From Bubalus kerabau (taxonomy: Eukaryota > Chordata > Mammalia > Artiodactyla > Bovidae), in the NCBI RefSeq assembly GCF_029407905.1, contig NC_073641.1, forward strand, positions 21,435,001-21,499,000: DNA of 64,000 nucleotides, in the 5' to 3' direction. Each line of letters opens with the position of its first letter. Position 1 is the first letter of the stretch. This document shows, piece by piece, positions 1 through 10,988 of the stretch. A model generated the notes under the pieces. That model saw only the letters and a list, made by a program, of their open reading frames with translations. It was not told where the DNA came from and made no database searches. A program made the position numbers and the translations under genes.

Positions 1-710
1 TGCACTGTCAAGACCTCCTTTGTTTCATAGGCAAATGGTCTAGCATATTTCACACAAAGCCTCTGTGGCACGTGACTAAAATCATTGAACTGGAGCCTCT
101 CTGATCTTTAGTTCAAAATGATCCTGCTTTTATTGAGCAGAGTGGACATCAAACTCTGAAAGCAGCAGAAAATACCAAACACACAGAGTTGGTAGCAATT
201 TATAGCTGACACAGAAATGAAAGAGGAGAATGAGGTAACTCTCTGATTAATGGCCGCCTCCATTCCCCCTGTGGTCTGAAATAGCTTGATAGATAGATCT
301 CAGAGTTGTAGCTAGTTTAAATGATAAATATTTCAATTCTCCACTCTTCCATGGATGTATAAATAGAGTCTGAAAATAAAAGTTTGTAATCAGAGTAGTA
401 GTATTTTTAAAACTGGAAAAGCAATGTGCCTGTCTCAACCAATAGCTAATATTATTAAACAAAATATCTGTATTCTATGTTTTAATTCCCCTGGTTTTGA
501 GGCAGAAATAGAATTTGTACACAGCCAGAATGCTACTCTTGTTATCTAGGCTTTATCAACCATTGCACCTATTAGAGCTCCACCCTTGCTTCTTACTCTG
601 CTTCTTTTCTCAATGGTAAGGACTTTTACTTCTTTCCTCTGTGCTCCAGCTCATTTGTTCGACTTTAACTGAAGACAGATTACAATACTTGGTTTGTGAT
701 ATCACTTGGA
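1..710. other. Unlabelled single-copy-looking DNA
   Basis: AT-rich sequence with no recognisable repeat, exon or RNA gene. The short open frame around 247-462 has no family resemblance and is regarded as chance. Confidence 0.6.
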
Positions 711-721
711 TTAGAAACTAT

Positions 722-1804
722 CAGATCAGATCAGTCGCTCAGTTGTGTCCGACTCTTTGCGACCCCATGAATCGCAGCACGCCAGGCCTCCCTGTCCATC
801 ACCAACTCCCAGAGCTCACTCAGACTCACATCCATCGAGTCAGTGATGCCATCCAGACATCTCATCCTCTGTCGTCCCCTTCTCCTCCTGCCCCCAATCC
901 CTCCCAGCATCAGAGTCTTTTCCAATGAGTCAACTCTTCGCATGAGGTGGCCAAAGTACTGGAGTTTCAGCATTAGCATCATTCCTTCCAAAGAAATCCC
1001 AGGGCTGATCTCCTTCAGGATGGACTGGTTGGATCTCCTTGCAGTCCAAGGGACTCTCAAGAGTCTTCTCCAACACCACAGTTTGAAACCATCAATTCTT
1101 CGGCGCTCAGCCTTCTTCACAGTCCAACTCTCACATCCATACATGACCACAGGAAAAACCATAGCCTTAACTAGACGAACCTTTGTTGGCAAAGTAATGT
1201 CTCTGCTTTTGAATATGCTATCTAGGTTGGTCATAACTTTTCTTCCAAGGACTAAGCGTCTTTTAATTTCATGGCTGCAGTCACCATCTGTAGTGATTTT
1301 GGAGCCCAGAAAAATAAAGTCTGACACTGTTTCCACTGTTTCCCCATCTATTTCCCTTGAAGTGGTGGGACCGGTTGCCATGATCTTCGTTTTCTGAATG
1401 TTGAGCTTTAAGCCAACTTTTTCACTCTCCACTTTCACTTTCATCAAGAGGCTTTTGAGTTCCTCTTCACTTTCTGCCATAAGGGTGGTGTCATCTGCAT
1501 ATCTGAGGTTATTGATATTTCTCCCAGCAATCTTGATTCCAGCTTGTGTTTCTTCCAGTCCAGCATTTCTCATGATGTACTCTGCATATAAGTTAAATAA
1601 ACAGGGTGACAATATACAGCCTTGACGAACTCCTTTTCCTATTTGGAACCAGTCTGTTGTTCCATGTCCAGTTCTAACTGTTGCTTCCTGACCTGCATAC
1701 AAATTTCTCAAGAGGCAGATCAGGTGGTCTGGTATTCCCATCTCTTTCAGAATTTTGCACAGTTTGTTGTGATCCACACAGTCAAAGGCTTTGGCATAGT
1801 CAAA
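722..1804 (-). mobile_element. BovB LINE (RTE clade), 5'-truncated, relatively young
   Basis: The 3' end lies at 722 with a short reiterated atcag tail, and homology to BovB runs on the minus strand to about 1804. The insertion is framed by an 11-bp direct repeat, ttagaaactat, at 711-721 and 1841-1851, read as the target-site duplication. Between 1805 and 1840 is a 36-base junction segment that is not BovB and contains reiterated tcaaata-type words. BovB copies itself by target-primed reverse transcription and supplies the machinery for Bov-tA and BOV-A2 SINEs. The family is known for horizontal transfer between ruminants and squamates. Confidence 0.93.
731..1777 (-). pseudogene. BovB reverse transcriptase, C-terminal part, open frame but truncated
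   Basis: An uninterrupted minus-strand frame of 348 codons covers the C-terminal part of the BovB polyprotein. The Met at 1777 is internal; the frame continues upstream to about 1804 and there includes an FDYAKAFD-type motif A with its catalytic aspartate. RQGCILSPCLFN follows at residues 51-62, and the catalytic YADD box (motif C) at residues 93-96, encoded by 1490-1501. The Cys/Trp-rich C-terminal RTE region follows, and the frame stops naturally after LSD. The endonuclease domain and the N-terminal RT are absent because of the 5' truncation, so the copy cannot move by itself. The open frame indicates a younger insertion than the copies at 8.4 and 13.4 kb. No promoter is visible. It is not a host gene. 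Confidence 0.9.
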
Positions 1805-2090
1805 TACACTATGTCAAATATACTAAATACTAATATATAGTTAGAAACTATATAGTAGAGCAAATTTCACTCTAAATGTTGACTGGCTTCGAATCTGCTT
1901 ATTCCATAATCTTTGGGGTGCTTCTTATGTATCAGGATTGTCCTAAGTGCTAGGGGTGTGAAGATGAAGGATTTCTGGTTTTAGCCATCTGAAGGCTTAA
2001 AAGTCAACCTTCTGTTTGGGGGCTTCAACTGCAATTGTGTATGAAAGATTGCATTATGAAGATGTTTGATCTTTGAATAGGTCTCATGGG

Positions 2091-2364
2091 GTATGGCAAT
2101 GGCACCCCACTCCAGTACTCTTGCCTGGAAAATCCCATGGACGGAGGAGCCTGGTAGGCTGCAGTCCATGGGGTTGCTAGGAGTCAGACACGACTCAGCA
2201 ACTTCACTTTGACTTTTCACTTTCATGCATTGGAGAAGGAAATGGCAACCCACTCCAGTGTTCTTGCCTGGAGAATCCCATGGACAGAGGAGCCTGGTGG
2301 GCTATAGTCCATAGGGTCGCAAAGAGTCAGACACAGCTGAAGCAACTTAGCACACACACACAGG
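2091..2364 (+). mobile_element. BOV-A2 SINE (dimeric)
   Basis: Two BovA monomers in tandem, each with the ggcaatgg/ggcaaccc - ccactccagt - cttgcctgg - ggggtcgc block order, joined by the cacttt linker and ending in a (ca)n tail. It sits directly against the following Bov-tA. A 6-bp catggg occurs at both edges (2085-2090 and 2365-2370), suggesting that it inserted at the 5' junction of that SINE. Confidence 0.92.
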
Positions 2365-2367
2365 CAT

Positions 2368-2579
2368 GGGCTTCCCAGGTGGCTCTAGTGGTACAAAGCC
2401 CACCTGCCAATGCAGGAGATGTAAGAGATATGGGTTTGATCCCTAGGTTGGAAAGATCTCCTGGAGGAGGGCATGGCAACCCACTGCAGTATTTTTGCCT
2501 AGAGAATCCCGAGGGCAGAGCCATAGGGTCAAAAAGAGTCAGACACAACTGAAGCAACTTAGCACGCACAGGGCATAGT
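2368..2579 (+). mobile_element. Bov-tA SINE (tRNA-Glu-derived head plus BovA)
   Basis: It starts with the tRNA-like head (ggcttcccaggtggctc, then a degenerate B-box-like ggtttgatcc), followed by a BovA monomer with a deletion near gagggcagagccatagg. A 15-bp direct repeat with one mismatch (gaataggtctcatgg at 2075-2089, gaattggtctcatgg at 2580-2594) brackets both this SINE and the BOV-A2 before it. Confidence 0.9.
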
Positions 2580-2594
2580 GAATTGGTCTCATGG

Positions 2595-3289
2595 CAGTGC
2601 CCCCATGCCCAGAGAAGTAAATATTGGTATTTTACATTAGTTTGTAGAGGACATAAAGTCCAATGTTTTCTGTCTCTCATCTGAAGAAGTAAATGTCTTG
2701 TCATTAACTTTGCTTCTGTTCATGCTTGCAAGGTAGCTACTTCTTTTTTCCTCCATTGAGAATCTGGCCATTATTCCCCACCATATCTGAAAGGGTACTT
2801 CTGTAGTTACTGGACATTACCAGACATAATTCTGTTTTTCTCATGGTAGGATATGAATAGTCTAGAATCTAGGAAAGTCTTGCAAAGCATTCCTTTGTTT
2901 TTCTACTTGGTGGGGCTTACATTCCACACAGAATCTCCTTTTTATTGTCTATCCCTAGAGCAATGCTCCAACCTCATCCTTATTTAGAATGGAATAAATA
3001 TAAGACATAGTGTCTTCTGATAAAATTGATAGTTCATATTATTTTCTGATAGTTTATATTAATGCATATCACATTAGTGCACTGTCTTTGTTAAGATATT
3101 TCCCACTCCTCCATCAGGGTAAAGAAGACACAGAACTCTACCACACATAAATAATTAACAAATTTTATTTTGAAGCCGTGAAGTATATTACCAGTGTATA
3201 TGATTTAGGGTTGGCTGATGTTTGCAACAGAAATATACAGAGGCTCAAACACAAGAGATTAAGTCATGACTTCATCTCTCCAGTCATTT
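2595..3289. other. Unlabelled DNA
   Basis: No repeat family or coding signal recognised. Confidence 0.5.
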
Positions 3290-3296
3290 AGGGACT

Positions 3297-3484
3297 TGGC
3301 TGACAGTGTTACTTGCTCAATCATGTTTGACTCTTGGTGACCCCATGGACTGTAGCCTGCCAGGCTCCTCTGTCCATGGGATTCTCTAAGCAAGAGTACT
3401 GGAGTGGGTTACTATTTCCTTCTCCAGGGAATCTTCCCAACCCAGGAATTGAATCTTTATTATCTGAGCCACCCAGGGAAGTCC
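3297..3484 (-). mobile_element. Bov-tA SINE
   Basis: Minus-strand copy: the BovA part comes first on the + strand (tgactcttggtgaccccatgg and onward) and the tRNA-like head ends at about 3484. A 7-bp agggact at 3290-3296 and 3485-3491 is a possible weak target-site duplication. Confidence 0.88.
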
Positions 3485-3491
3485 AGGGACT

Positions 3492-3981
3492 AGACTGGTG
3501 GAGGCTTTACCATCTTTAATACCTGATTTCCAAGGTTGACCTTGGAGACATTACCATTTCAGACAGCCAGAAGGGAAAAAGCACAAAGGGGTCTGGATAA
3601 AAATCTATCATGTGATTATACCTAATTGTAAGAGAGACTGGGAAATGAAACCTGGCATGTGCCAAAAAAGAGAAGGGTTTTGATGAGGAGTCAACAGTAT
3701 AATCCCTTTTACAATGACCAAGTAGCTAAAAATCAGATTAGAAGTGATTGTACTGGAACCTGATCTTTTGACAAGCCCATGTTTTCATCAAACCTGTACA
3801 TTGCTCAAGTTAACAAACCTCCCAGACTTTCAAGTACCTACTGAGTAGACTCACACACAATGTTATATATAAAGTTACTTTCTCCAAAGTTGAATTTTTA
3901 GTCCAAAACCAGACTATAATAGAATGAAGCAGATTATTCTAAGCTAATATTAGGATATGTATTTGCATCTCTCTATATATA

Positions 3982-4012
<31 letters not shown>

Positions 4013-4379
4013 AATCTGTATATATACACAAATATTACTCCAGGATCAATGATGATACTCTTTTTCTGAAAAAGAATTTTACAGGAGGTAAATGGCCTCT
4101 ATGAAACGTAGTGAAGACCTGAAAAATACACTTGGTATTTTTAGGTGCAGTGCTTTGTAAATGTAAGATCTGTTCTAAATCTTCTGATCTTATTTTCTTT
4201 CCTAAATTCATTGGCTGCCGTCTAGATTTAGAAAAAGCATCACAATGTCATTATACCTCCTAGAAACTCATTTATTTCTTGTCAGGATTCATTTTTCTTT
4301 GAACTGTGTATGCTAGCATAATCTATGTGCTATGCTAAAATTATACATATTTTAAGTATCCAGCAACTTGAACTTCCTT
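3492..4379. other. Unlabelled AT-rich DNA with a TG/TA microsatellite
   Basis: No gene or repeat family recognised, except a (TG)n(TA)n simple repeat at about 3986-4016. Confidence 0.55.
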
Positions 4380-4852
4380 GCTTATGTAACCAGATCCCGG
4401 ATTAAGAAATAGAAGGGGGAAAGTCTCCAGCCCTTACTCTAATTTCCTTTCCTTCTCTCTTCCAGTTACTACTTCCTCCTTTCACCGGTGGTCTCTATTC
4501 TCGGTTTCAACAGAATAGACTAATTTTGCCTCTTTTTGTACTTTTTGTAGATGGAACCATGCAATATGTACTTGGTTTTGTAACTGCCTCCTTTTGTTCC
4601 ACATTAGTTTGTACAGTCACTCATTTCTATTATGGAAATAGGCTATCGTTTACTCTATTGTTGATGACATTTGCATAGTTTATAGACTTGGGACAACCAC
4701 ACATACTGCAGCTATAAACATTCTAGTTCATACCCTTTGGATAAAATATGTACATATTTTTGTTGCATTAACTAGGAGTTAAATTCCAGTTTTACAGGAT
4801 ATGAATAAATTCAACTTAAAAAAAATACTGCCAGTTTTCCATAGATGCTGGG
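4380..4852 (-). mobile_element. Old L1M-type LINE 3' region
   Basis: The plus strand reads the antisense of the old mammalian L1 3' UTR in the expected order: a cagttactacttcctcc-type block, agactaattttgcctc, gatggaaccatgcaatatgtac, a ttgttgatgacatttg block, and the final actgccagttttcc. It is highly diverged, so the subfamily is not assigned. Confidence 0.75.
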
Positions 4853-6198
4853 GATTAATTTTTAATTAAAAAAATAGAGGCCAAAATTTGCATTGAAGTG
4901 AAACTCAACTCATATCTCCACTTTCCAGACATGTAACGTCTCTTCTCAATGAGAACCTTCTCCCAGGGCACTATAGACAATGTCCAAATAGGAAGTAATG
5001 AGAACAACTAATTAATGATAGTTATGTGATTTTTGCTAAGTATTCTATTAATATTATATGTATAAGCTTGAAATACAAGTAATTTTGTGTCAGTGATTTT
5101 ACCACATTTATTCTGAATATTGCAATAACCTCAAATAATGATCTAGTTCATGCTGTATTTTTCTCCTGTTCTATCAGCAAGTTGTTCATGATCTAAAAAT
5201 GCATTAATTAACATTTGATGCTATATCTTTTTCCCAGAACTTTTGTTATGTTTTTCTGCTTTATGCAGCTTATTTTTTCTAAGGCCTTTTTATAAGATGC
5301 TAAATTATTAATTGAATTATGACTTGCTTACTTTGAAGAATAACTCTTCTTGTACTTTTCCTGTTAAAATTGTATCTGTGTAGTATAATATATCTACAGA
5401 ATTTTAGATGTCCAAATACTCCTTATTTTATTTTGATTATATTAGGTAGACTTATATAAGGAAACAAACTATTTGGATACTAGACATCCCTCTGAAGAAT
5501 GTGAGATATATTGAATTTTCCACATTTGCCTTCATATGTATTTTCCTAGTGTAAAAACAGAGGGAAAAAAACGCATAAATCACTGTATTAGTGATTCTGC
5601 TAGTAAACATATGTGGTATAGGCTTGTGATTCTTGACCTTTGCATTTTTAAATACTGATTTAAAAAATTCAGTGACATATTAGGTTTCCTATTTATGATT
5701 TGCCAAGTGAGGTCATGTTTTTCTGCATTTTTAAAAATTATGAAAGTGTGATAGCACATTTACAAGAGACTTGGAAAATACATAGCAAAGTTTCATGTAG
5801 TTCTACTATATATTAAAATTATTTTTCAGTAAATTTTGATTTTTAGTTGGAATTTTAAAACCTTGTATATATTATACTGTACTATATTTGTCCCAGGTGG
5901 TCTTTTCCCCCCAAAGTGTTAGTAATCTATAATAACACTATTAATAACAGTCTGAGTATGAAAACTGGGGGCCAAATGATTCGGAGAACCCAGCTATACG
6001 ATGACACCAACAGCAAGGTGTTAATCTGTGGTACCACGTGCAGAAAGAACAGCTTGTTTGTGCCCCACTGGGTTCAGTATAAAGCTTCTTATCATAGTGC
6101 ATTTGAGTACTTCAAATAGGAGAAAGGGAACGAGAAATGTTGGAGTAGAAAGTTTTCTCATTTGGGCCTCCCGGGAAAAATGCTGTGGGGAAATTTCA
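4853..6198. other. Unlabelled AT-rich DNA
   Basis: Contains A/T runs and short open frames near 5916-6119 and 6028-6234 that resemble no family I know. Nothing else can be supported. Confidence 0.5.
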
Positions 6199-6211
6199 GT
6201 TAATAACTTTG

Positions 6212-6355
6212 TTGTTGTTTATTTTTGTTTTTGACTGTGCTGCACAGCTTGCAGGATCTTATTAACGGTTCTCTCACCTGGGACTGAACTCTGGAACTTG
6301 GGCCATAGCAGTGAAAGCAGAGTCCTAACCACTGGACTGCCAGGGAATTCTCTGG
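6212..6355 (-). mobile_element. CHR-type tRNA-Glu SINE
   Basis: The antisense of a cetartiodactyl CHR SINE: a T-rich end, then gctgcacagcttgcaggatc, then ctaaccactggactgccaggga as the reverse complement of the tRNA-like head. A 13-bp direct repeat with two mismatches flanks it (gttaataactttg at 6199-6211; gttaataatcttg at 6356-6368). Confidence 0.87.
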
Positions 6356-6507
6356 GTTAATAATCTTGAACTGAAACCAAAACCTTTTTTTTTTTTCAGA
6401 TTACATTGGTGAGGGCAGAGGAAGAGGGTGAGAGCATATTAATTATATCATGCTTTTTATTGTATTACATTTTATAGCATATTGATTTTAACATGAATTT
6501 GAGTCAG

Positions 6508-6773
6508 GATGGCACCGCACTCCAGTACTCTTGCTTGGAAAATCCCATGGACGGCGGAGCCTGGTAGGCTGCAGTCCATGGGGTCGCTAAGAGTCGGACA
6601 CAACTGAGCAACTTCACTTTCACTTTTCCCTTTCATGCATTGGAGAAGGAAATGGCAACCCGCTCCAGTGTTCTTGCCTGGAGAATCCCAGGGATGGGGG
6701 AGCCTGGTGGGCCGCCGTGTATGGGGTCGCACAGATTCGGACACGACTGAAGTGACTTAGCATAGCATAGCAT
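6508..6773 (+). mobile_element. BOV-A2 SINE (dimeric), slightly 5'-truncated
   Basis: Two BovA monomers joined by the cacttttccctttcatgca linker. The tail is a (catag)n reiteration at 6758-6774. Confidence 0.92.
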
Positions 6774-6775
6774 AG

Positions 6776-6965
6776 ATCTAGACTCAAGTTCTAGTTTCAT
6801 CTATCACAAACCGTGGGATCTTGGACAAGGCACTTCATGCATCTCGGCATCAGTTTCCCGTCTATCATATGAGGATAACGGAGTCATTGACTATGGATTA
6901 AGTGAAATAAGACCTACAATACCAATATAAATTGACTCAATGCCTAGTGAAATGCTATTATTAAT
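6776..6965 (+). mobile_element. MIR SINE
   Basis: Diverged MIR in sense orientation: gactcaagttctag, gggatcttggacaaggcac, catcagtttcc, atgaggataa, and aagtgaaataagacc then atgcctagtgaaatgc in the MIR order. It is an ancient mammalian tRNA-derived SINE. Confidence 0.75.
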
Positions 6966-7053
6966 TGCTTACATCTGTGAGGACAAAGTAAAAGGAAGAA
7001 ATTATACAAAGATTCTACTTCAATGGAGCTAATAGTAGTCTTTGAAATTGCTG

Positions 7054-7129
7054 TTTCTTTTCTTTCCAATGTATTATTGTTGATGTTGTTAATAGCTACC
7101 AGATATGAAGAGCCTAATATAGGTCAGAT
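7054..7129. repeat. First copy of an imperfect ~80-bp direct repeat around a SINE
   Basis: It contains ctttccaatgtattattgtt and ends in taggtcagat. A related copy containing ctttccagggtattattgtt and ending in taagccagat lies at about 7350-7435, directly after the Bov-tA. The copies differ by several substitutions and a small gtt-repeat expansion. Confidence 0.7.
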
Positions 7130-7345
7130 GGGCTTCCTTGGTGGCTCAGGCAGTAAACAATCTGCCTGCAGAGCTGGAGACCTGGGTTTGATCCCTGGGT
7201 CAGGAAGATCCCATGGAGATGGGAATGGCAGCCCACTCCAGTCTTCTTGCCTGGAGAATTCCATGGACAGAGGAGCCTAGTGGGCTACAGTCCATGGGGT
7301 TGCAAAGAGTCAGACATGACTGAGCAGCTTAACACTTTCACTTTC
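7130..7345 (+). mobile_element. Bov-tA SINE
   Basis: Full head (ggcttccttggtggctcagg, gggtttgatccctggg) plus a complete BovA monomer ending in gactgagcagcttaacac. It lies exactly between two halves of a longer direct repeat. Confidence 0.92.
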
Positions 7346-7364
7346 TTTTCATTCCTCTTCTTTC

Positions 7365-7625
7365 CAGGGTATTATTGTTGATGATGTAGTTGTTGTTGTT
7401 AGCTATCAGATATTGAGAACCTACTATAAGCCAGATACATAGGATACATTATTCTCTTAATTCTCAACTCTGTGACTAGGTCTTATTTAATTCCATGTTA
7501 CTGATGAGTGAATGAGACTCAGAGAGATTAAGAAGCTTTTCCAACTTAACATAACTAGTTGATAACAGAGCCAGGACCTTCAGCAGGCTGTGGGACTTTA
7601 AACCCATGCTCTATCTATTCAGTTA
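7365..7625 (-). mobile_element. MIR SINE
   Basis: MIR antisense blocks in order: attgagaacctactataagcc, gttactgatgagtgaatgag, cagagagattaagaagc, acataactagttgataacag, and agccaggacc. Confidence 0.78.
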
Positions 7626-7639
7626 ATAGCTATTCCAGG

Positions 7640-8369
7640 ATCCCAACATGACTTCTTTTCCTTTTAGTTTGTTTGTTTATGCTCTAACAACTGATTTGAA
7701 GCAAGTTTTCTGACTTGGGTAGATCCCGAAATCTTTGCTCCTGAGGAAAGAGGAATTGTAATTGTCTCATTAGTATTTTTTTTTCTTTTCTTCAGGAATG
7801 TAATCAAACATCAGATGGAAACTTCCTTTTAATATAAGTGAATAAACAAGCCTGCACATTTTATTTTGCCTGAGGCATATAGCTGGGAGAGTATTTCCGA
7901 TTTTAAGAAATCAACATATGCTCAACCACCTGTCTATTTCCATTTAAGTTGATAGGATCTGAGACTTGTGAATTATGTTTCATTTTTCATTTCCAACATT
8001 ATTGGACTGCTTGACCCTAGGGTAGAATGCTTTGTTTTGCTTTGGATGCCCCCTAAATAGGTTTCCCTAAGCAAAAATGTCAAAGGACAATTTTTGGATT
8101 AATCTCAGTAAAGTCAGCAAAGATCATTTTAGGAAAGAAAAACTCTAAAATTGTAGAACTACTTTTAATATCTTATCAGTTATTTTCTTGAACCCTCCAT
8201 GATGGCATTTATCACACATCATGATGGCATTTATCACACATTACTCGTTGCCTTATGTCTTATCTTCCTCTTTCACTGGTTGATCGATTCCATGGGGATG
8301 AGAATGTGTTTTGTTCATCTTTATTTATCAGTTATTGGCTCATTTCCTGAGATACAGCAGACACTCAGT
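7640..8369. other. Unlabelled DNA with a 22-bp tandem duplication
   Basis: No gene or repeat family recognised. A 22-base unit (atgatggcatttatcacaca plus two bases) occurs twice head-to-tail at 8199-8220 and 8221-8242 with one difference. Confidence 0.6.
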
Positions 8370-9047
8370 GTTGTTGTTCAGTTGCTCAATCATGTCCAAC
8401 TTTGCAACCCCATGGACTGCAGCACACCATGCTTCCCAGTCCTTCACCATGAGCTTGCCCAAACTCAGGTCCATTGAGTCAGTGATGCCATCCAACCATC
8501 TCATCCTCTGTCATCTCTTTCTCTTCCTACCTTCAATCTTTCCCAGCATCAGGGTCTTTTCTATTGAGTTGGCTCTTTGCATCAGGTGGCTGAAGTATTG
8601 GAGCTTCAGCTGCAGCATCAATCCTTCCAGTGAATATTCAGTACTTATTTCCTTCAGGATTGACTGGTTGGATTTCCTGCAGTCCAAGGGACTCTCCAGA
8701 ATCTTCTCCAACACCACAGCTCAAAAGCATCAATTCTTTGGCATTCAGCCTTCTTTATGGTCCAACTCTCATATCCATATATGACTACTGGAAGAACCAT
8801 AGGTTTGACTATGTGGGCCTTTGTTGGTGAAGTAATGTCTCTGCTGTTTAATACACCATCTAGGTTTGTCATAGCTTTTCTTCCAAGTAGCAAAGCATCT
8901 TTTAATTTCATGGCTGCACTCATCATCTGCAGTGATTTTGGAGCCCAAGAAAATAAAGTCTGTCCCTGTTTCCATTGTTTCCCCATCTATTTGCCCTGAA
9001 GTGATGGGACCAGATGCCATTATCTTCATTTTTTGAATGTTGAAAAG
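8370..9047 (-). mobile_element. BovB LINE, 5'-truncated, decayed
   Basis: Minus-strand BovB 3' portion. The C-terminal RT region is recognisable in pieces in different frames (parts of 8511-8717, 8654-8986 and 8769-9029), so small indels have broken it. The break point is at about 9047 (tttttgaatgttgaaaagc). Confidence 0.92.
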
Positions 9048-9559
9048 CTAGCCTTTTCACTTTCCAGATATTCAATACATTTGTTAAATTAATTGATTAA
9101 TGAATTGATATTATATAGTGATATAAATGATCTATAGTCAAAATTTATTTTGTTTATATATAAGGTTACGTATGTGTCTTTATGAGTAAAGATAATTTTA
9201 TCTTCATATCATTGAAAAGTTATATTATTTGTCTTGCATGTTTTTTCCTTTAGCTAAATTTACATCAATATTGAATTGATAAATAAAATGATGCTGTGTT
9301 CTGTAGGTAGATTGTGTGCTTATGACAATGTATTTCAAGCTATGATTCATATAAAAATTGGATAAAAGATAAATATGATTACTGTGTCCCCATATCTCTA
9401 ATGCCTGAAATTCATTTTAAAAATGGAAGCATTGGGAATGTAAGAAGCATTTAACATTTAACAGCATTTAACTTATAAAGTATTTGTTGAAAAAACATTA
9501 ATTTTAGATATAATGTATTTTTGAAGAATAGATGTGGGTAGGAAGAAGGGAATGCTAGT
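9048..9559. other. Unlabelled AT-rich DNA
   Basis: Nothing recognised. Confidence 0.5.
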
Positions 9560-9690
9560 TGCCTTTTAATGAATTATTTCATTTAATCCTTGTTAGGAGA
9601 TTTTAGGATGGTCTTAACCATTTTATGGAGATTCGGAGAAGTTTACTAAGATGCTCTTGGGTTGGAAGTGAATTCTAATCAAAATCTTCC
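9560..9690 (-). mobile_element. Probable MIR fragment
   Basis: tttcatttaatccttgttag, then accattttatggagattcgg, follow the MIR antisense order but are heavily diverged. Confidence 0.45.
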
Positions 9691-10150
9691 TGTTTCTAAA
9701 TAAAGAAGTCTTTTAGGGACTGTATTATAGATTTAGATAGATGGATAGTGATATAAAATTTAAAAAACAACTAACTTTGATGTTTCTGGAAGTATATAAT
9801 TGTTTCCTGAATCCAAAAGTTCCCAGTGAAAATCAAGACAATATAACTCTTCATGATTTAAATTAAACACTTATGTAAATGTCAACTTGTTTCTCAAATA
9901 ACATTTACAATTAGATTTATTGTTAACATTGACAGAGAACCAGGGCTGTATATCAACTTTACATGCACTGCATCTTATTGATCATAATCGTCATATTTGC
10001 AAGCTGACAAGAAGAGTTTTCTCCCAAGTGAATATCTCCTTTTTTGGGGCAATGAATCTTAACTCCTCCAGAAAGTGATTTTTGCTGTTTTGCTTACTCT
10101 TATTTCTTAACATTTCAAGAGTTCTTGATGTGTCTTTAAAAAAAAACAAA
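9691..10150. other. Unlabelled AT-rich DNA
   Basis: Nothing recognised apart from short A runs near 10138-10150. Confidence 0.5.
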
Positions 10151-10154
10151 AAAC

Positions 10155-10510
10155 AATTCAGCAGATAATCACTGAGCATCGAATATCTACAGGGTGTCGA
10201 TGTGGTGGGCATGGCCCATTCGTGACTAAGACAGTGCTCCACGATATGGACCAGGCCTTCTAATCCAGATGCAAACAAAACTTTGGGAAAGAAACAAGTG
10301 ATTGTTAAACAGAGTGGAGAATGCAAAAGCTACAAACTGTGTGAGAGTTCACACTGGTCCAAAGGGATGACTGAGCAGCTCTGCCTGAAGTGGTGATGTG
10401 TAAATGGGTATTTATTCCACCAGACCAACCAGGTGAGAAGGTAAATTCTAGCAACAACGTATACAAAGGTGATGATGAGAGAGGAAGGGCAGCAGGAAAA
10501 GTCTTGGAGA
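10155..10510 (-). mobile_element. Possible L2-type LINE remnant
   Basis: The pattern cagataatcactgagcatc, a block like 'gatatggaccaggccttct', then gaaacaagtgattgttaaac and gggcagcagg resembles the antisense of an L2 3' region. Divergence is high and the assignment is tentative. Confidence 0.38.
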
Positions 10511-10544
10511 GGTAGTCATATTCCTAAAGTATCATTAAGATTTT

Positions 10545-10665
10545 TAAGACAGCTGTTATTGAGCATCCAATTATAGGGATGAGAAAATGAGACTCAAAAA
10601 TGCCCAATGTGACTAGAGTAACAAGAACCAGTGCTAGGGTTTGATGTGAGTGTGACTCAGCTTTT
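10545..10665 (-). mobile_element. MIR fragment
   Basis: attatagggatgagaaaatg, gactcaaaaatgcccaatgt and gagtaacaagaaccagtgc follow the antisense MIR core order. Confidence 0.5.
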
Positions 10666-10988
10666 TAAACTCTACTTGATAAGAGGTATTTATTATAATA
10701 GCATAATATATTTCTATTGCTCTTCAGCAAAAACACAACCTCGGGTGCACTAAAGTTCCAAGAATATAGCTGTGTTTGTGCAGTGAATTCTAGCAGTCCT
10801 TGGCATTCAGACAAATTCTCCCAATATGAGAAATGTTGTGATGTGGCTAGCGCGTCCCAATGTTACTACCTGATGGTGCACTCACATCCACTGCCAGAGA
10901 AAGAGGGTTAGAAAACAGACACGCCCTCAAGCCATTTAGGGTATCCATTGGCCTCCTGGCTTCAAAATTTGCACTTTTAATTATGTAT

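Noticed and set aside
843..1840. Several plus-strand open frames across 843-1840
   Set aside because: They are antisense to the BovB RT frame on the minus strand and have no family resemblance.
2280..2704. Open frames of 90-125 codons around 2280-2704
   Set aside because: They read through BOV-A2 and Bov-tA, which give long chance frames on both strands; the same peptides recur at many SINEs in the window.
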